Counted from the first letter of the stretch, positions 33,595 to 42,739 are shown. The stretch: DNA of 64,000 nt from Streptomyces sp. NRRL S-244 (GCF_000717915.1 NZ_JOCX01000005.1:1-64000), one strand, 5' to 3'. Numbers and translations are program-made. Notes: generated by a model from the letters alone, not told the origin.

Positions 33595-35535
33595 ATGACA
33601 CACCTGGCCCCCGAGGTCGTCGGAGCATCCGGCACGGCGCACAGCCGGACCGGTACCGGGACCCCGGACGCCGGACCGGTCTCCTCCCCTTCGGCGGCCC
33701 GTCGCCCCTGGACGTCCCGGCGCCGCGTGCTCGCCGTCGCCGAGGGCGTCGTCAGCCTCGCGGCGGCCCTCGGCTACATGCTGCTGAGCCGCCGCATCGA
33801 CGTGGACCCGATCGTGCGCCTCGGCCAGGTCAGCGGCCTCGCCACGCTCCAGATGTACGCCGCGATCATCGGGCTGCCGCTGCTGGGAGTGCTGCTCTAC
33901 ACCGCCCACCGGGGACCGGCCCGGCGCCACCAGCTGGTCAAGCGCCTGGTCTGTGCCGCCCTGGCCGGCCTGGCCACCGGCGTGATCGCCGGCGGAATCG
34001 TCGTCGCCCTGCACGGCACGCCCCACCCGCTCGGCGGCCAGGAGGGCGACCCGGGCGTACTGATCGACATGGCCAACTCGTTCCTGCACCACGAGGGGAT
34101 GTCGGGCATCTACCCGCCCGCCTTCCCGGCCCTGATGGCCCTGTGGGCGAAGATCCGCTACAACGGCCGAGGCGAGACCGGCTTCGCCCTGCACGACCTC
34201 CAGATCTTCTTCACCGCCGTCGCCGGACCGATGGCCTACCTGGCCTGGCGGATACTGCTGCGGCCCTTCTGGGCGCTGCTGATCGCGGTTCCGGCCGCGG
34301 TGCTCTTCCTCGACCCGATCCGCCCGTACAGCCACATCGTCATGATCGTGCTGCTGCCGCTGCTCGGTTACTGGCTGCGCGAGATGCGCCTGGCCGGCCG
34401 GCGCGCCACGCGGCACCTGCTGGTGCGCGGCCTCGTGCTCGGCGTGACCTTCGGCGCGCTGTTCCTCTGGTACTCCGGCTGGTACATCTGGGCCGCGCCG
34501 GGCGCACTGATGGCCGCGCTGTTCTTCTTCCCGTGGCGCCAGGGCGCGGCGACCGCCAAGAAGGCCGGCCTCTACATAGGGGTCACGCTGCTGTCGGCCG
34601 GCATCGTCGCCGCCCCGCTGCTCTACCAGATGGCCCGGCTGGGCGCGGAGAACCCCGACCGCTACGCCTTCCTCGCCGTGTACGCCGACCCCGGTTACGT
34701 CCTCGGCTGGGTCTCGGACCGGTCCGGGACCCTGACGTACCAGACCTGGCCGGTGGCCGGCGAGATGGCCGGCCAGAGCGGGTTCGCCCTGCTGCTCCTC
34801 TTCGGGGTGGGTCTGGGCCTCGGCCTCGGGCTGCGCAACATCATGGTGCGCACGGCGGCCGCGGTCCTGGCCGGCGCCTGGCTCGCCCGGTTCTGGTTCG
34901 CCGGCCACATGGCCCAGGACAAGGCCATCCAGCTCTACCCGCGCACCACGTGGATCATCATGTACTGCCTGATGATCCTGGCGGTGCTCGGCATGATGGC
35001 CGTGGTCAACCGGGGCTCGGGATGGACCGAGCGCATGCTGCGCCCGGGCGGCGCCGGGGCCGGGGCCGGTTCCGCTTCGGGTTCCGTATCGGGTTCCGCT
35101 TCCGCGGCCGGGCTCGCCCGGGTCATCCCGCCGCGGGTGGTACGCCAGCTCGCCGCCGGGATGGTGTGCGTGGTCGCCCTGTTCGCGGCCATGGGCTCGT
35201 CCTGGTCGGTCAACCGCTACATGCCCTCGTCCGACGTCGACTCGATGGGCATCGACGCGTACCGCGCCCACGTCATCAAGCAGCGGGACGGCAGCTGCCC
35301 GCGCTTCTCGCCCCGCGAGAACTGCTGGGACATCGAGAAGGACGACTGGAAGCCGGGCCCCATCCAGGACTTCATCTGGTGCGCCGGCATCGTGGCCGAC
35401 GACTGGCCCAGCGTCTGCGGGATGGAGGCGCCCAAGCGGGTGCGCTCGCGGGCGGACATCGAGCGCGACGCCGAGGCCGAGCGGCAGGCCCGCAAGGAAG
35501 CCTCCCAGACCCAGAAGGACGCCCAGAAGAGGTGA
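33595..35535 (+). CDS. Large polytopic GT-C-like membrane glycosyltransferase (arabinofuranosyltransferase-like)
   Basis: A 646-residue protein: a disordered Thr/Gly/Pro N terminus (residues 1-40), about 11-13 membrane spans, a Gly/Ala/Ser linker near 485-500, and a C-terminal extracytoplasmic domain with four or more Cys followed by a charged tail (RADIERDAEAERQARKEA). After the second span pair the outer loop has GGQEGDPGVLIDMANSF and GIYPPAFPALMALW; the Asp and the YPP motif recall GT-C enzymes of the AftA kind that use polyprenyl-phosphate sugars. That would fit the DPM1-like GT2 upstream as donor maker. The family is a tentative call; membrane topology and the link to the glycan locus are clearer. 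ATG 24 nt after the GT2 stop. Confidence 0.72.
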   Translation: MTHLAPEVVGASGTAHSRTGTGTPDAGPVSSPSAARRPWTSRRRVLAVAEGVVSLAAALGYMLLSRRIDVDPIVRLGQVSGLATLQMYAAIIGLPLLGVLLYTAHRGPARRHQLVKRLVCAALAGLATGVIAGGIVVALHGTPHPLGGQEGDPGVLIDMANSFLHHEGMSGIYPPAFPALMALWAKIRYNGRGETGFALHDLQIFFTAVAGPMAYLAWRILLRPFWALLIAVPAAVLFLDPIRPYSHIVMIVLLPLLGYWLREMRLAGRRATRHLLVRGLVLGVTFGALFLWYSGWYIWAAPGALMAALFFFPWRQGAATAKKAGLYIGVTLLSAGIVAAPLLYQMARLGAENPDRYAFLAVYADPGYVLGWVSDRSGTLTYQTWPVAGEMAGQSGFALLLLFGVGLGLGLGLRNIMVRTAAAVLAGAWLARFWFAGHMAQDKAIQLYPRTTWIIMYCLMILAVLGMMAVVNRGSGWTERMLRPGGAGAGAGSASGSVSGSASAAGLARVIPPRVVRQLAAGMVCVVALFAAMGSSWSVNRYMPSSDVDSMGIDAYRAHVIKQRDGSCPRFSPRENCWDIEKDDWKPGPIQDFIWCAGIVADDWPSVCGMEAPKRVRSRADIERDAEAERQARKEASQTQKDAQKR

Positions 35536-35620
35536 CGGCGGCGCGGCCCGGTCGTCCCGGGCCGCCGTCGCGGCCGTTCCGTCGACGACCCCGGCCGTAC
35601 GCACTGTCACAACCGGCCAG

Positions 35621-35726
35621 TAGCATCCGCCCCGTCAGCCGTGTCACATGGCCCGCGAGCCACAGGACACGTAGCAGAGACGTTTCGGCGGGGCCCCCGG
35701 AGCTGGTTCCGGGGGCCCCGGCTTTT
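35621..35726 (+). promoter_or_regulatory. Attenuator-like leader or small RNA before the 35739 gene
   Basis: A -10-like TAGCAT (35621-35626) is followed by an imperfect hairpin at 35641-35670 (GTGTC/GACAC and TGGC/GCCA) and a 12-bp perfect hairpin at 35689-35720 with an 8-nt loop, then GCTTTT. This terminator-like structure ends only about 12 nt before the next ATG. It could terminate the glycan operon, release a short RNA of about 95 nt, or act as an attenuator. Confidence 0.55.
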
Positions 35727-35738
35727 CAGGGGTGGGAC

Positions 35739-36869
35739 ATGGGAAACAACAACAACGACGACGACAGGCCGGCGCTCTCCGACGAGGAGTGGGCCCGGTT
35801 CATGGAGCAGGCCCAGGCGGGCGCGGGCCAGGCCCCGCAGGAGCCCTCCGCCCGGGCGCGCATGGTCACCGCGCGGCTGCGCGCCGAGTCCGCCGAGCCG
35901 CCCGGCTGGCGCACCGGTCCGGCCTGGCAGGAGAGGGAGCGGCGGGGGAGGGGCAGGCGGCGGCTCAAGGCCGCGGGGGCGGTCGTCTTCATCGCGGCCC
36001 TCGCGCTGATCGCCGTACGCCCGGAACTGGTCATCGACCGGGTCACCGGCAAGGCCGAGCGGGCCGACAAGGCGCGTGAGCCACTGCCCGCCGAGACCGC
36101 CCGGCCCAGCGCCCCGCCCTCGGCCCTCGACCCGGACCGGCCGACGCTCAAGGAGCCCTTCAAGGGCTCCCCGGCCCTCCAGTGGGCCGACGGAGCCGCC
36201 GGGATCGAGCTCCCCGAGGCCCAGGCCGTCGGCGGGATGAGCAAGGAGCAGGTCGCCGACGCGCTGGAGAAGGCCAAGCAGTTCCTGGTCTCGGCCAACC
36301 TGGACCCGGCGACCCTGCGCGGGGAGCGGCCGGCGGCGGCGCTGGAGCTGCTCGACCCGAAGCTGAAGGACGAGCTGAGCCGCCTGGAGGGCTCGCTGAC
36401 GGCCCCGACGAAGGAGAACGACCCGCTGCACCTGTTCAGCCGGGTCAAGCCGACCGAGCTGAAGCCCGTGGGCGAGGTGGTCAAGGTGCGCGGCCGGATG
36501 TGGGTGGAGCCCGGCAAGCAGGCCGGCCAGGCCAACGTGCTGGCCGACTACACCTTCGTGTACCCGCTCGTGAAGGCGAAGCCGGGCGCCGAGCAGGTGG
36601 AGCGCGCCATCGTGCGGCGCGAGATCACCTTCTCGATCGCCGACCCGCGCAAGTGGCAGGCCACCGCCGGCAAGATCTGGCTGGACAAGATGAACGTCGA
36701 CCTCGCCAACAGCGCCTGCGACGTCTACGACGGATTCCTGCACCCCGTCTTCGACGAGGACCGGCAGGCCGGTCCAGCCCCCTCCGGGACGCCCGTGGAC
36801 CCGTACGACCGGAGCAGGACCATCGACTCCGGTGACCGGGAGGGCTGCGGGAGTCTCTCGCGCACCTGA
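35739..36869 (+). CDS. Single-pass membrane protein with extracytoplasmic domain, function unknown
   Basis: A 376-residue protein. Residues 1-78 are hydrophilic and cytosolic (MGNNNNDDDRPALSDEEWA, then an Arg-rich stretch), one span follows near 80-97 (AGAVVFIAALALIAV), then a Pro/Ala/Glu linker and an extracytoplasmic domain from about residue 135 (VGGMSKEQVADALEKAKQFLVSANLD, split here only by its natural sequence). This domain ends with strand-like segments (NVLADYTFVYPL, AIVRREITFSI, WQATAGKIWLDK) and Cys near the end. Positive residues before the span favour the N-in orientation. I do not recognise a family. It lies between the glycan locus and the S10 operon; GGGGTGGGA is the ribosome-binding site. 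Confidence 0.85.
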   Translation: MGNNNNDDDRPALSDEEWARFMEQAQAGAGQAPQEPSARARMVTARLRAESAEPPGWRTGPAWQERERRGRGRRRLKAAGAVVFIAALALIAVRPELVIDRVTGKAERADKAREPLPAETARPSAPPSALDPDRPTLKEPFKGSPALQWADGAAGIELPEAQAVGGMSKEQVADALEKAKQFLVSANLDPATLRGERPAAALELLDPKLKDELSRLEGSLTAPTKENDPLHLFSRVKPTELKPVGEVVKVRGRMWVEPGKQAGQANVLADYTFVYPLVKAKPGAEQVERAIVRREITFSIADPRKWQATAGKIWLDKMNVDLANSACDVYDGFLHPVFDEDRQAGPAPSGTPVDPYDRSRTIDSGDREGCGSLSRT

Positions 36870-36933
36870 GGCCCGTGGGACGGCCCGGGCGGACCCCAAG
36901 CGGGGCCCGGGCCGTTCCGCCGCGTGGCGCGGT

Positions 36934-36961
36934 TTGACCACTCACCGGGGAGGGGTATTCT
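36934..36961 (+). promoter_or_regulatory. S10 operon promoter
   Basis: TTGACC at 36934-36939 and TATTCT at 36956-36961, spacer 16 nt. The start point near 36968 leaves a leader of about 390 nt before rpsJ. The whole 487-nt gap holds no credible gene. Confidence 0.7.
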
Positions 36962-36967
36962 CTTCGG

Positions 36968-37356
36968 CCCGATTGGCGCAGTACGTGTCTTGTATGGCAG
37001 ACTACTCAAGTTGCTCGGCTGAGTGCCGATGCTGCGCGCCTCCCGCCGGGAGGACCGGAAGCGAGTCCCACAGTACTCGTCGCCTTTATCTGCCTCTCGG
37101 GGCAGCAATGGGGCGGACGTACGGGAATCTTCTGGGAAGCGTCAGCACGGTGCCCGCCAGGCGCTCGGTGGGTGTTTCTCCCCCGAACCGCGGTCTTGGG
37201 ACCGCACCCCCTTGGACGAGGGAATTTCCGTATGGGAATTTTCTGTAGAGGGAGTGCGACACGCCCGACCGCGTGGGTCGGAGAGAAGCGGTGGAGAGAT
37301 CCACAGCCGGCCGAGGGTCAGAGCGTTTCCACAACAGACAGGACTACGGAGTAGCC
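36968..37356 (+). promoter_or_regulatory. Long S10 leader with hairpins and repeats
   Basis: The leader holds a 6-bp hairpin GCGGTC-TTGG-GACCGC (37190-37205), two copies of TAYGGGAATYTTCTG (37120-37134 and 37231-37245), two copies of GGGAATTT (37220-37227 and 37234-37241), and the motif shared with the rpsL leader (37257-37281). Part of it is AT-rich for this genome. An L4-dependent leader exists in E. coli, but no homology is evident. Confidence 0.6.
37257..37281 (+). promoter_or_regulatory. Leader motif shared with rpsL
   Basis: Identical at 24 of 25 positions to 22003-22027; core CCCGACCGCGTGGGTCGG with a possible CCGACC/GGTCGG hairpin. It lies 75 nt before rpsJ. Confidence 0.65.
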
Positions 37357-37665
37357 ATGGCGGGACAGAAGATCCGCATCCGGCTCAAGGCCTACGACCA
37401 CGAGGTCATCGACTCCTCGGCGAAGAAGATCGTCGAGACGGTGACCCGCACTGGTGCGTCGGTCGCAGGCCCGGTGCCGCTGCCCACTGAGAAGAACGTG
37501 TACTGCGTCATCAAGTCGCCGCACAAGTACAAGGACTCGCGCGAGCACTTCGAGATGCGCACGCACAAGCGCCTGATCGACATCCTCGACCCGACGCCCA
37601 AGACCGTTGACTCGCTGATGCGCCTGGACCTTCCGGCCGGCGTTGACATCGAGATCAAGCTCTGA
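37357..37665 (+). CDS. rpsJ: 30S ribosomal protein S10
   Basis: S10 sits in the 30S head and in other bacteria also pairs with NusB and NusG in antitermination. The 102-residue product starts at ATG 37357 ([19 protein letters not shown]) with a GGAG site; an earlier in-frame start would run through the leader. It shows [34 protein letters not shown] conserved sequence (seen in short blocks) and ends [12 protein letters not shown]. First gene of the S10 cluster, 14 nt before rplC. Confidence 0.98.
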   Translation: MAGQKIRIRLKAYDHEVIDSSAKKIVETVTRTGASVAGPVPLPTEKNVYCVIKSPHKYKDSREHFEMRTHKRLIDILDPTPKTVDSLMRLDLPAGVDIEIKL

Positions 37666-37679
37666 GAGGCGTCGAGAAG

Positions 37680-38324
37680 ATGGCAAAGCAGATCAAGGGC
37701 GTCCTGGGCGAGAAGCTCGGCATGACCCAGGTCTGGGACGAGAACAACCGTGTCGTCCCGGTGACCGTCGTCAAGGCCGGGCCCTGCGTCGTTACCCAGG
37801 TCCGTACGAACGACATCGACGGCTACGAGTCGGTCCAGATCGCCTTCGGCGAGATCGACCCGCGCAAGGTGAACAAGCCCCTCAAGGGCCACTTCGCCAA
37901 GGCCGACGTGACCCCCCGCCGCCACCTGGTGGAGCTCCGCACCTCCGACGCCAGCGAGTACACGCTCGGCCAGGAGATCACTGCCGAGGTGTTCGAGTCC
38001 GGCGTCAAGGTTGACGTCACGGGCAACAGCAAGGGCAAGGGCTTCGCCGGTGTCATGAAGCGGCACAACTTCCGGGGCCTCGGCGCCGGTCACGGTGTGC
38101 AGCGCAAGCACCGCTCCCCCGGTTCGATCGGTGGCTGCGCCACCCCTGGGCGTGTCTTCAAGGGCATGCGCATGGCTGGTCGTATGGGCAACGAGCGCGT
38201 CACCACCCAGAACCTGACCATCCACGCGGTAGACGCGGAGAAGGGTCTGCTCCTCATCAAGGGCGCAGTCCCCGGTCCGAACGGCGGCCTCGTCCTGGTC
38301 CGTACCGCGGCCAAGGGGGCTTGA
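37680..38324 (+). CDS. rplC: 50S ribosomal protein L3
   Basis: L3 reaches into the peptidyl-transferase centre and is an early assembly protein. The 214-residue product begins [20 protein letters not shown] and contains the signature [20 protein letters not shown] followed by [19 protein letters not shown], then [12 protein letters not shown] and a C-terminal [15 protein letters not shown]. Start 14 nt after rpsJ; rplD begins 5 nt beyond its stop. Confidence 0.98.
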   Translation: MAKQIKGVLGEKLGMTQVWDENNRVVPVTVVKAGPCVVTQVRTNDIDGYESVQIAFGEIDPRKVNKPLKGHFAKADVTPRRHLVELRTSDASEYTLGQEITAEVFESGVKVDVTGNSKGKGFAGVMKRHNFRGLGAGHGVQRKHRSPGSIGGCATPGRVFKGMRMAGRMGNERVTTQNLTIHAVDAEKGLLLIKGAVPGPNGGLVLVRTAAKGA

Positions 38325-38329
38325 GGTTA

Positions 38330-38980
38330 ATGAGCACCATTGACATCCTTTCGCCGGCAGGCGACAAGGCCGGTACCGTCGAGCTCCCCGCGGAGATCTT
38401 CGACGCGAAGACCAGCGTTCCGCTGATCCACCAGGTCGTCGTCGCTCAGCTGGCTGCTGCCCGTCAGGGCACGCACAAGACGAAGACCCGTGGCGAAGTC
38501 CGTGGTGGTGGCAAGAAGCCTTACCGCCAGAAGGGCACCGGCCGCGCCCGTCAGGGTTCGACCCGCGCTCCGCAGTTCGCCGGCGGTGGCGTCGTCCACG
38601 GCCCGCAGCCGCGTGACTACTCGCAGCGGACCCCCAAGAAGATGAAGGTCGCCGCCCTCCGCGGTGCCCTGTCGGACCGTGCGCGTCACTCCCGCATCCA
38701 CGTCGTCACCGGCGTGGTCGAGGGTGCTGCCTCCACGAAGGCCGCCAAGACGCTGTTCGGCAAGATCTCGGAGCGCAAGAACCTGCTCCTGGTCGTCGAG
38801 CGTGCCGACGAGGCCGCGTGGCTGTCCGCCCGCAACCTGCCCCAGGTTCACATCCTGGAGCCGGGCCAGCTGAACACGTACGACGTGATCGTCTCTGACG
38901 ACGTGGTCTTCACCCAGGCCGCGCTTGAGTCCTTCGTGTCTGGCCCCAAGGCCGACGAGACCGAAGGGAGCGACGCCTGA
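38330..38980 (+). CDS. rplD: 50S ribosomal protein L4
   Basis: L4 lines the exit tunnel and is an early 23S binder; in E. coli it also represses the S10 operon. The 216-residue product begins [19 protein letters not shown] and has the tunnel loop [40 protein letters not shown] and [20 protein letters not shown] 38330 is chosen over an in-frame TTG at 38321 that overlaps the rplC stop. Its stop overlaps the rplW ATG (TGATG). Confidence 0.97.
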   Translation: MSTIDILSPAGDKAGTVELPAEIFDAKTSVPLIHQVVVAQLAAARQGTHKTKTRGEVRGGGKKPYRQKGTGRARQGSTRAPQFAGGGVVHGPQPRDYSQRTPKKMKVAALRGALSDRARHSRIHVVTGVVEGAASTKAAKTLFGKISERKNLLLVVERADEAAWLSARNLPQVHILEPGQLNTYDVIVSDDVVFTQAALESFVSGPKADETEGSDA

Positions 38981-39303
38981 TGTCCGAGGCGACCGTTACC
39001 AGCAAGACCTTCACTGACCCGCGCGACCTGCTGATCAAGCCGGTTGTCTCGGAGAAGAGCTACGCGCTGCTGGACGAGAACAAGTACACGTTCATCGTCG
39101 CGCCCGGCTCCAACAAGACCCAGATCAAGCAGGCCGTCGAGGCGGTCTTCGGGGTCAAGGTCACCGGGGTCAACACGATCAACCGTCAGGGTAAGCGCAA
39201 GCGCACCAAGACCGGTTTCGGCAAGCGCGCTGACACCAAGCGCGCCATCGTGACCCTCGCTGAGGGCGACCGAATCGACATCTTCGGCGGCCAGGCCTCC
39301 TAA
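38980..39303 (+). CDS. rplW: 50S ribosomal protein L23
   Basis: L23 sits at the tunnel exit and docks trigger factor and SRP. The 107-residue product has [40 protein letters not shown] and [19 protein letters not shown]. The ATG shares its A with the rplD stop, so translation is coupled. The short N terminus ([10 protein letters not shown]) is typical of the Streptomyces form. rplB follows after 39 nt. Confidence 0.97.
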   Translation: MSEATVTSKTFTDPRDLLIKPVVSEKSYALLDENKYTFIVAPGSNKTQIKQAVEAVFGVKVTGVNTINRQGKRKRTKTGFGKRADTKRAIVTLAEGDRIDIFGGQAS

Positions 39304-39342
39304 CGGAGGTCTAGTCGTCCGGAATCGGACGAGGACTGAGAA

Positions 39343-40179
39343 ATGGGTATCCGCAAGTACAAGCCGACGACCCCGGGCCGTCGTGGCTCCAGCGTCGCCG
39401 ACTTTGTCGAGATCACGCGGTCCACGCCGGAGAAGTCGCTGGTTCGCCCGCTGCACAGCAAGGGCGGCCGTAACAACACCGGTCGGATCACCGTTCGCCA
39501 CCAGGGTGGTGGACACAAGCGCGCCTACCGCGTGATCGACTTCCGTCGTCACGACAAGGACGGCGTGCCGGCCAAGGTCGCGCACATCGAGTACGACCCC
39601 AACCGCACTGCGCGCATCGCGCTCCTGCACTACGCGGACGGCGAGAAGCGCTACATCATCGCTCCCCGCGGTCTGAACCAGGGCGACCGGATTGAGAACG
39701 GCCCCACGGCCGACATCAAGCCCGGCAACAACCTGGCCCTCCGCAACATCCCGGTCGGTACCACGATCCACGCGATCGAGCTCCGTCCCGGTGGTGGCGC
39801 CAAGTTCGCCCGTTCCGCGGGTGCCTCCGTGCAGCTGCTGGCGAAGGAGGGCACGATGGCCCACCTTCGTATGCCGTCCGGTGAGATCCGCCTGGTCGAC
39901 GCGCGCTGCCGCGCGACGGTCGGCGAGGTCGGCAACGCCGAGCAGTCGAACATCAACTGGGGCAAGGCCGGCCGTATGCGCTGGAAGGGCGTTCGCCCCT
40001 CCGTCCGCGGTGTCGCGATGAACCCGGTTGACCACCCGCACGGTGGTGGTGAGGGCAAGACCAGCGGTGGTCGCCACCCGGTCTCCCCGTGGGGTCAGAA
40101 GGAGGGTCGTACTCGCTCGCCGAAGAAGGCTTCGAGCAAGTACATCGTCCGCCGCCGCAAGACGAACAAGAAGCGCTAG
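39343..40179 (+). CDS. rplB: 50S ribosomal protein L2
   Basis: L2 bridges the subunits and is essential for peptidyl-transferase activity. The 278-residue product begins [20 protein letters not shown] and has [30 protein letters not shown] and the C-terminal signature [20 protein letters not shown], whose His residues lie near the catalytic centre, then a basic tail RRRKTNKKR. Start preceded by GACTGAGAA; rpsS lies 12 nt downstream. Confidence 0.98.
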   Translation: MGIRKYKPTTPGRRGSSVADFVEITRSTPEKSLVRPLHSKGGRNNTGRITVRHQGGGHKRAYRVIDFRRHDKDGVPAKVAHIEYDPNRTARIALLHYADGEKRYIIAPRGLNQGDRIENGPTADIKPGNNLALRNIPVGTTIHAIELRPGGGAKFARSAGASVQLLAKEGTMAHLRMPSGEIRLVDARCRATVGEVGNAEQSNINWGKAGRMRWKGVRPSVRGVAMNPVDHPHGGGEGKTSGGRHPVSPWGQKEGRTRSPKKASSKYIVRRRKTNKKR

Positions 40180-40191
40180 GAGCGGGTTTAG

Positions 40192-40473
40192 ATGCCGCGC
40201 AGTCTCAAGAAGGGACCCTTCGTCGACGGACACCTCGTTAAGAAGGTGGACGCTCAGAACGAAGCTGGTACCAAGAACGTCATCAAGACCTGGTCCCGTC
40301 GCTCGATGATCATCCCGGCCATGCTGGGTCACACCATCGCGGTGCACAACGGCAAGACCCACGTCCCGGTGTTCGTCACCGAGTCGATGGTCGGCCACAA
40401 GCTCGGCGAGTTCTCGCCGACTCGCACCTTCCGCGGCCACGTCAAGGACGACCGGAAGTCGAAGCGCCGCTAA
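40192..40473 (+). CDS. rpsS: 30S ribosomal protein S19
   Basis: S19 lies at the head of the 30S and contributes to the head-to-50S bridge. The 93-residue product begins [18 protein letters not shown] and has [40 protein letters not shown] and [29 protein letters not shown] precedes the start. rplV follows after 43 nt. Confidence 0.98.
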   Translation: MPRSLKKGPFVDGHLVKKVDAQNEAGTKNVIKTWSRRSMIIPAMLGHTIAVHNGKTHVPVFVTESMVGHKLGEFSPTRTFRGHVKDDRKSKRR

Positions 40474-40516
40474 AGGCGGGGTGGTAACGACTATGACTTA
40501 CACCGAAGGGACAACC

Positions 40517-40864
40517 ATGGAAGCCAGGGCCCAGGCGCGGTACATCCGCGTCACGCCCATGAAGGCCCGCCGCGTGGTGGACCTTATCCGTGGCATGGAT
40601 GCCACGGAGGCTCAGGCGGTCCTGCGTTTCGCCCCGCAGGCCGCGAGCGTGCCGGTCGGCAAGGTGCTGGACAGCGCCATTGCCAACGCCGCACACAACT
40701 ACAACCACCCGGACGCCTCCACGCTGGTCATCAGCGAGGCGTACGTGGACGAGGGCCCGACCCTGAAGCGGTTCCGTCCGCGTGCCCAGGGCCGTGCCTA
40801 CCGGATCCGCAAGCGGACCAGCCACATCACCGTGGTCGTCAGCAGCAAGGAAGGTTCCCGGTAA
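40517..40864 (+). CDS. rplV: 50S ribosomal protein L22
   Basis: L22 lines the exit tunnel with L4 and is a macrolide-resistance site. The 115-residue product starts at ATG 40517 ([20 protein letters not shown]) with GAAGGGA upstream; an ATG at 40493 would add eight non-conserved residues. It shows [19 protein letters not shown] and the beta-hairpin [20 protein letters not shown]. The stop overlaps the rpsC ATG by one base. Confidence 0.96.
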   Translation: MEARAQARYIRVTPMKARRVVDLIRGMDATEAQAVLRFAPQAASVPVGKVLDSAIANAAHNYNHPDASTLVISEAYVDEGPTLKRFRPRAQGRAYRIRKRTSHITVVVSSKEGSR

Positions 40865-41703
40865 TGGGCCAGAAGGTAAACCCGCACGGGTTCCGGCTCG
40901 GCATCACCACCGACTTCAAGTCGCGTTGGTACGCCGACAAGCTGTACAAGGACTACGTCAAGGAAGACGTCGCCATCCGTCGGATGATGACGTCCGGCAT
41001 GGAGCGCGCCGGCATCTCGAAGGTTGAGATCGAGCGCACCCGTGACCGCGTGCGTGTGGACATCCACACCGCTCGTCCGGGCATCGTCATCGGCCGCCGT
41101 GGCGCCGAGGCCGACCGCATCCGCGGTGACCTCGAGAAGCTCACGGGCAAGCAGGTCCAGCTGAACATCCTCGAGGTCAAGAACCCCGAGCTCGACGCTC
41201 AGCTGGTTGCCCAGGCCGTTGCCGAGCAGCTTTCCTCCCGCGTCTCCTTCCGTCGTGCCATGCGCAAGAGCATGCAGGGCACGATGAAGGCCGGCGCCAA
41301 GGGCATCAAGATCCAGTGTGGCGGTCGCCTCGGCGGCGCCGAGATGTCCCGCTCCGAGTTCTACCGCGAGGGTCGTGTGCCGCTGCACACGCTGCGCGCG
41401 AACGTGGACTACGGCTTCTTCGAGGCCAAGACCACCTTCGGCCGTATCGGTGTGAAGGTCTGGATCTACAAGGGCGACGTCAAGAACATCGCCGAGGTTC
41501 GCGCCGAGAACGCTGCGGCCCGTGCGGGTAACCGCCCGGCCCGTGGTGCCGGCGCTGGCGACCGTCCCGCCGGCCGTGGTGGCCGTGGTGGCGAGCGCGG
41601 CGGCCGTGGTGGCCGCAAGCCGCAGCAGGCTGCTGGTGCCGAGGCCCCCAAGGCCGACGCTCCCGCCGCCGCTCCGGCTGAGAGCACCGGAACGGAGGCC
41701 TGA
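40864..41703 (+). CDS. rpsC: 30S ribosomal protein S3 with Gly/Arg-rich C-terminal tail
   Basis: S3 lines the mRNA entry channel with S4 and S5 and has helicase activity. The 279-residue product begins [20 protein letters not shown], has the KH domain with [19 protein letters not shown] and the C-terminal domain [19 protein letters not shown] and [20 protein letters not shown]. After residue 215 it carries a long extension of GRGG/GRPA repeats and an Ala/Glu tail, longer than in E. coli (about 233 residues). The ATG shares its A with the rplV stop. rplP follows after 5 nt. Confidence 0.98.
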   Translation: MGQKVNPHGFRLGITTDFKSRWYADKLYKDYVKEDVAIRRMMTSGMERAGISKVEIERTRDRVRVDIHTARPGIVIGRRGAEADRIRGDLEKLTGKQVQLNILEVKNPELDAQLVAQAVAEQLSSRVSFRRAMRKSMQGTMKAGAKGIKIQCGGRLGGAEMSRSEFYREGRVPLHTLRANVDYGFFEAKTTFGRIGVKVWIYKGDVKNIAEVRAENAAARAGNRPARGAGAGDRPAGRGGRGGERGGRGGRKPQQAAGAEAPKADAPAAAPAESTGTEA

Positions 41704-41708
41704 CCGAC

Positions 41709-42128
41709 ATGCTGATCCCTCGTAGGGTCAAGCACCGCAAGCAGCACCACCCGAAGCGCCGCGGTATGGCCAAGGGCGGTACTGAGGTCTCGTTCGGCGA
41801 GTACGGCATCCAGGCGCTCACCCCCGCCTACGTGACGAACCGCCAGATCGAGGCGGCTCGTATCGCGATGACCCGCCACATCAAGCGTGGCGGCAAGGTC
41901 TGGATCAACATCTACCCGGACCGTCCGCTGACGAAGAAGCCGGCCGAGACCCGCATGGGTTCCGGTAAGGGTTCTCCCGAGTGGTGGATCGCGAACGTGC
42001 ACCCGGGCCGGGTCATGTTCGAGCTGTCCTACCCGAACGAGAAGATTGCTCGTGAGGCGCTCACCCGCGCTGCTCACAAGCTTCCGATGAAGTGCCGGAT
42101 TGTTCGGCGCGAGGCAGGTGAGTCGTGA
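41709..42128 (+). CDS. rplP: 50S ribosomal protein L16
   Basis: L16 organises the A-site region of the 50S subunit; in other bacteria its arginine loop contacts tRNA. The 139-residue product begins [20 protein letters not shown] and shows [60 protein letters not shown] and [12 protein letters not shown]. Its stop overlaps the rpmC start (GTGATG). Confidence 0.98.
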   Translation: MLIPRRVKHRKQHHPKRRGMAKGGTEVSFGEYGIQALTPAYVTNRQIEAARIAMTRHIKRGGKVWINIYPDRPLTKKPAETRMGSGKGSPEWWIANVHPGRVMFELSYPNEKIAREALTRAAHKLPMKCRIVRREAGES

Positions 42129-42352
42129 TGGCGACGGGAACCAAGGCGTCCGAGCTGCGTGAGCTCGGCAACGAGGAGCTCGTTGGCAAGCTGCGCGAGG
42201 CCAAGGAGGAGCTGTTCAAGCTCCGCTTCCAGGCGGCCACGGGTCAGCTGGAGAACAACGGCCGGCTCAAGTCCGTCCGTAAGGACATCGCTCGCATCTA
42301 CACCCTGATGCACGAGCGTGAGCTCGGTATCGAGACGGTGGAGAGCGCCTGA
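42128..42352 (+). CDS. rpmC: 50S ribosomal protein L29
   Basis: L29 sits next to L23 at the tunnel exit. The 74-residue product is a two-helix hairpin: [40 protein letters not shown] and [23 protein letters not shown] 42128 overlaps the rplP stop by one base; a GTG one codon upstream is possible. The stop overlaps the rpsQ ATG (TGATG). Confidence 0.97.
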   Translation: MATGTKASELRELGNEELVGKLREAKEELFKLRFQAATGQLENNGRLKSVRKDIARIYTLMHERELGIETVESA

Positions 42353-42633
42353 TGAGCGAGAAGAACGTGACTGAGACGAACGAGCGCGGCTTCCGCAAGA
42401 CCCGTGAGGGTCTCGTCGTCAGCGACAAGATGGACAAGACCGTCGTCGTCGCTGTCGAGGACCGCGTCAAGCACGCGCTGTACGGCAAGGTCATCCGCCG
42501 TACGAACAAGCTCAAGGCTCACGACGAGCAGAACGCTGCCGGCGTCGGCGACCGCGTCCTCATCATGGAGACGCGTCCGCTGTCGGCGAGCAAGCGCTGG
42601 CGCATCGTCGAGATCCTCGAGAAGGCCAAGTAA
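42352..42633 (+). CDS. rpsQ: 30S ribosomal protein S17
   Basis: S17 is an OB-fold primary binder of the 16S 5' domain. The 93-residue product has [60 protein letters not shown] and [20 protein letters not shown]. The ATG shares its A with the rpmC stop. It ends the S10 cluster; two hairpins separate it from rplN. Confidence 0.97.
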   Translation: MSEKNVTETNERGFRKTREGLVVSDKMDKTVVVAVEDRVKHALYGKVIRRTNKLKAHDEQNAAGVGDRVLIMETRPLSASKRWRIVEILEKAK

Positions 42634-42637
42634 TTCG

Positions 42638-42711
42638 TCCGGGGGGTTTCCCCCGGATTCGTTCCGCCAGGCTCGGTGGGGGCCTCGCTCCTCGGAGTGA
42701 AGCCCCCGCCG
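42638..42711 (+). terminator. Two hairpins between rpsQ and rplN
   Basis: TCCGGGGG (42638-42645) pairs with CCCCCGGA (42650-42657), and CGGTGGGGGC (42674-42683) with GCCCCCGCCG (42702-42711, one T-G pair). They lie at the S10/spc boundary and may cause partial termination or mRNA processing. Confidence 0.6.
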
Positions 42712-42739
42712 GGAACCGGCAGACAAACAGGAGATAGAC

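Noticed and set aside
35689-35720. A possible mobile element end or attachment site
   Set aside because: The palindrome is followed by a T run and lies between coding genes, so a terminator-type hairpin is simpler; no target duplication is visible.
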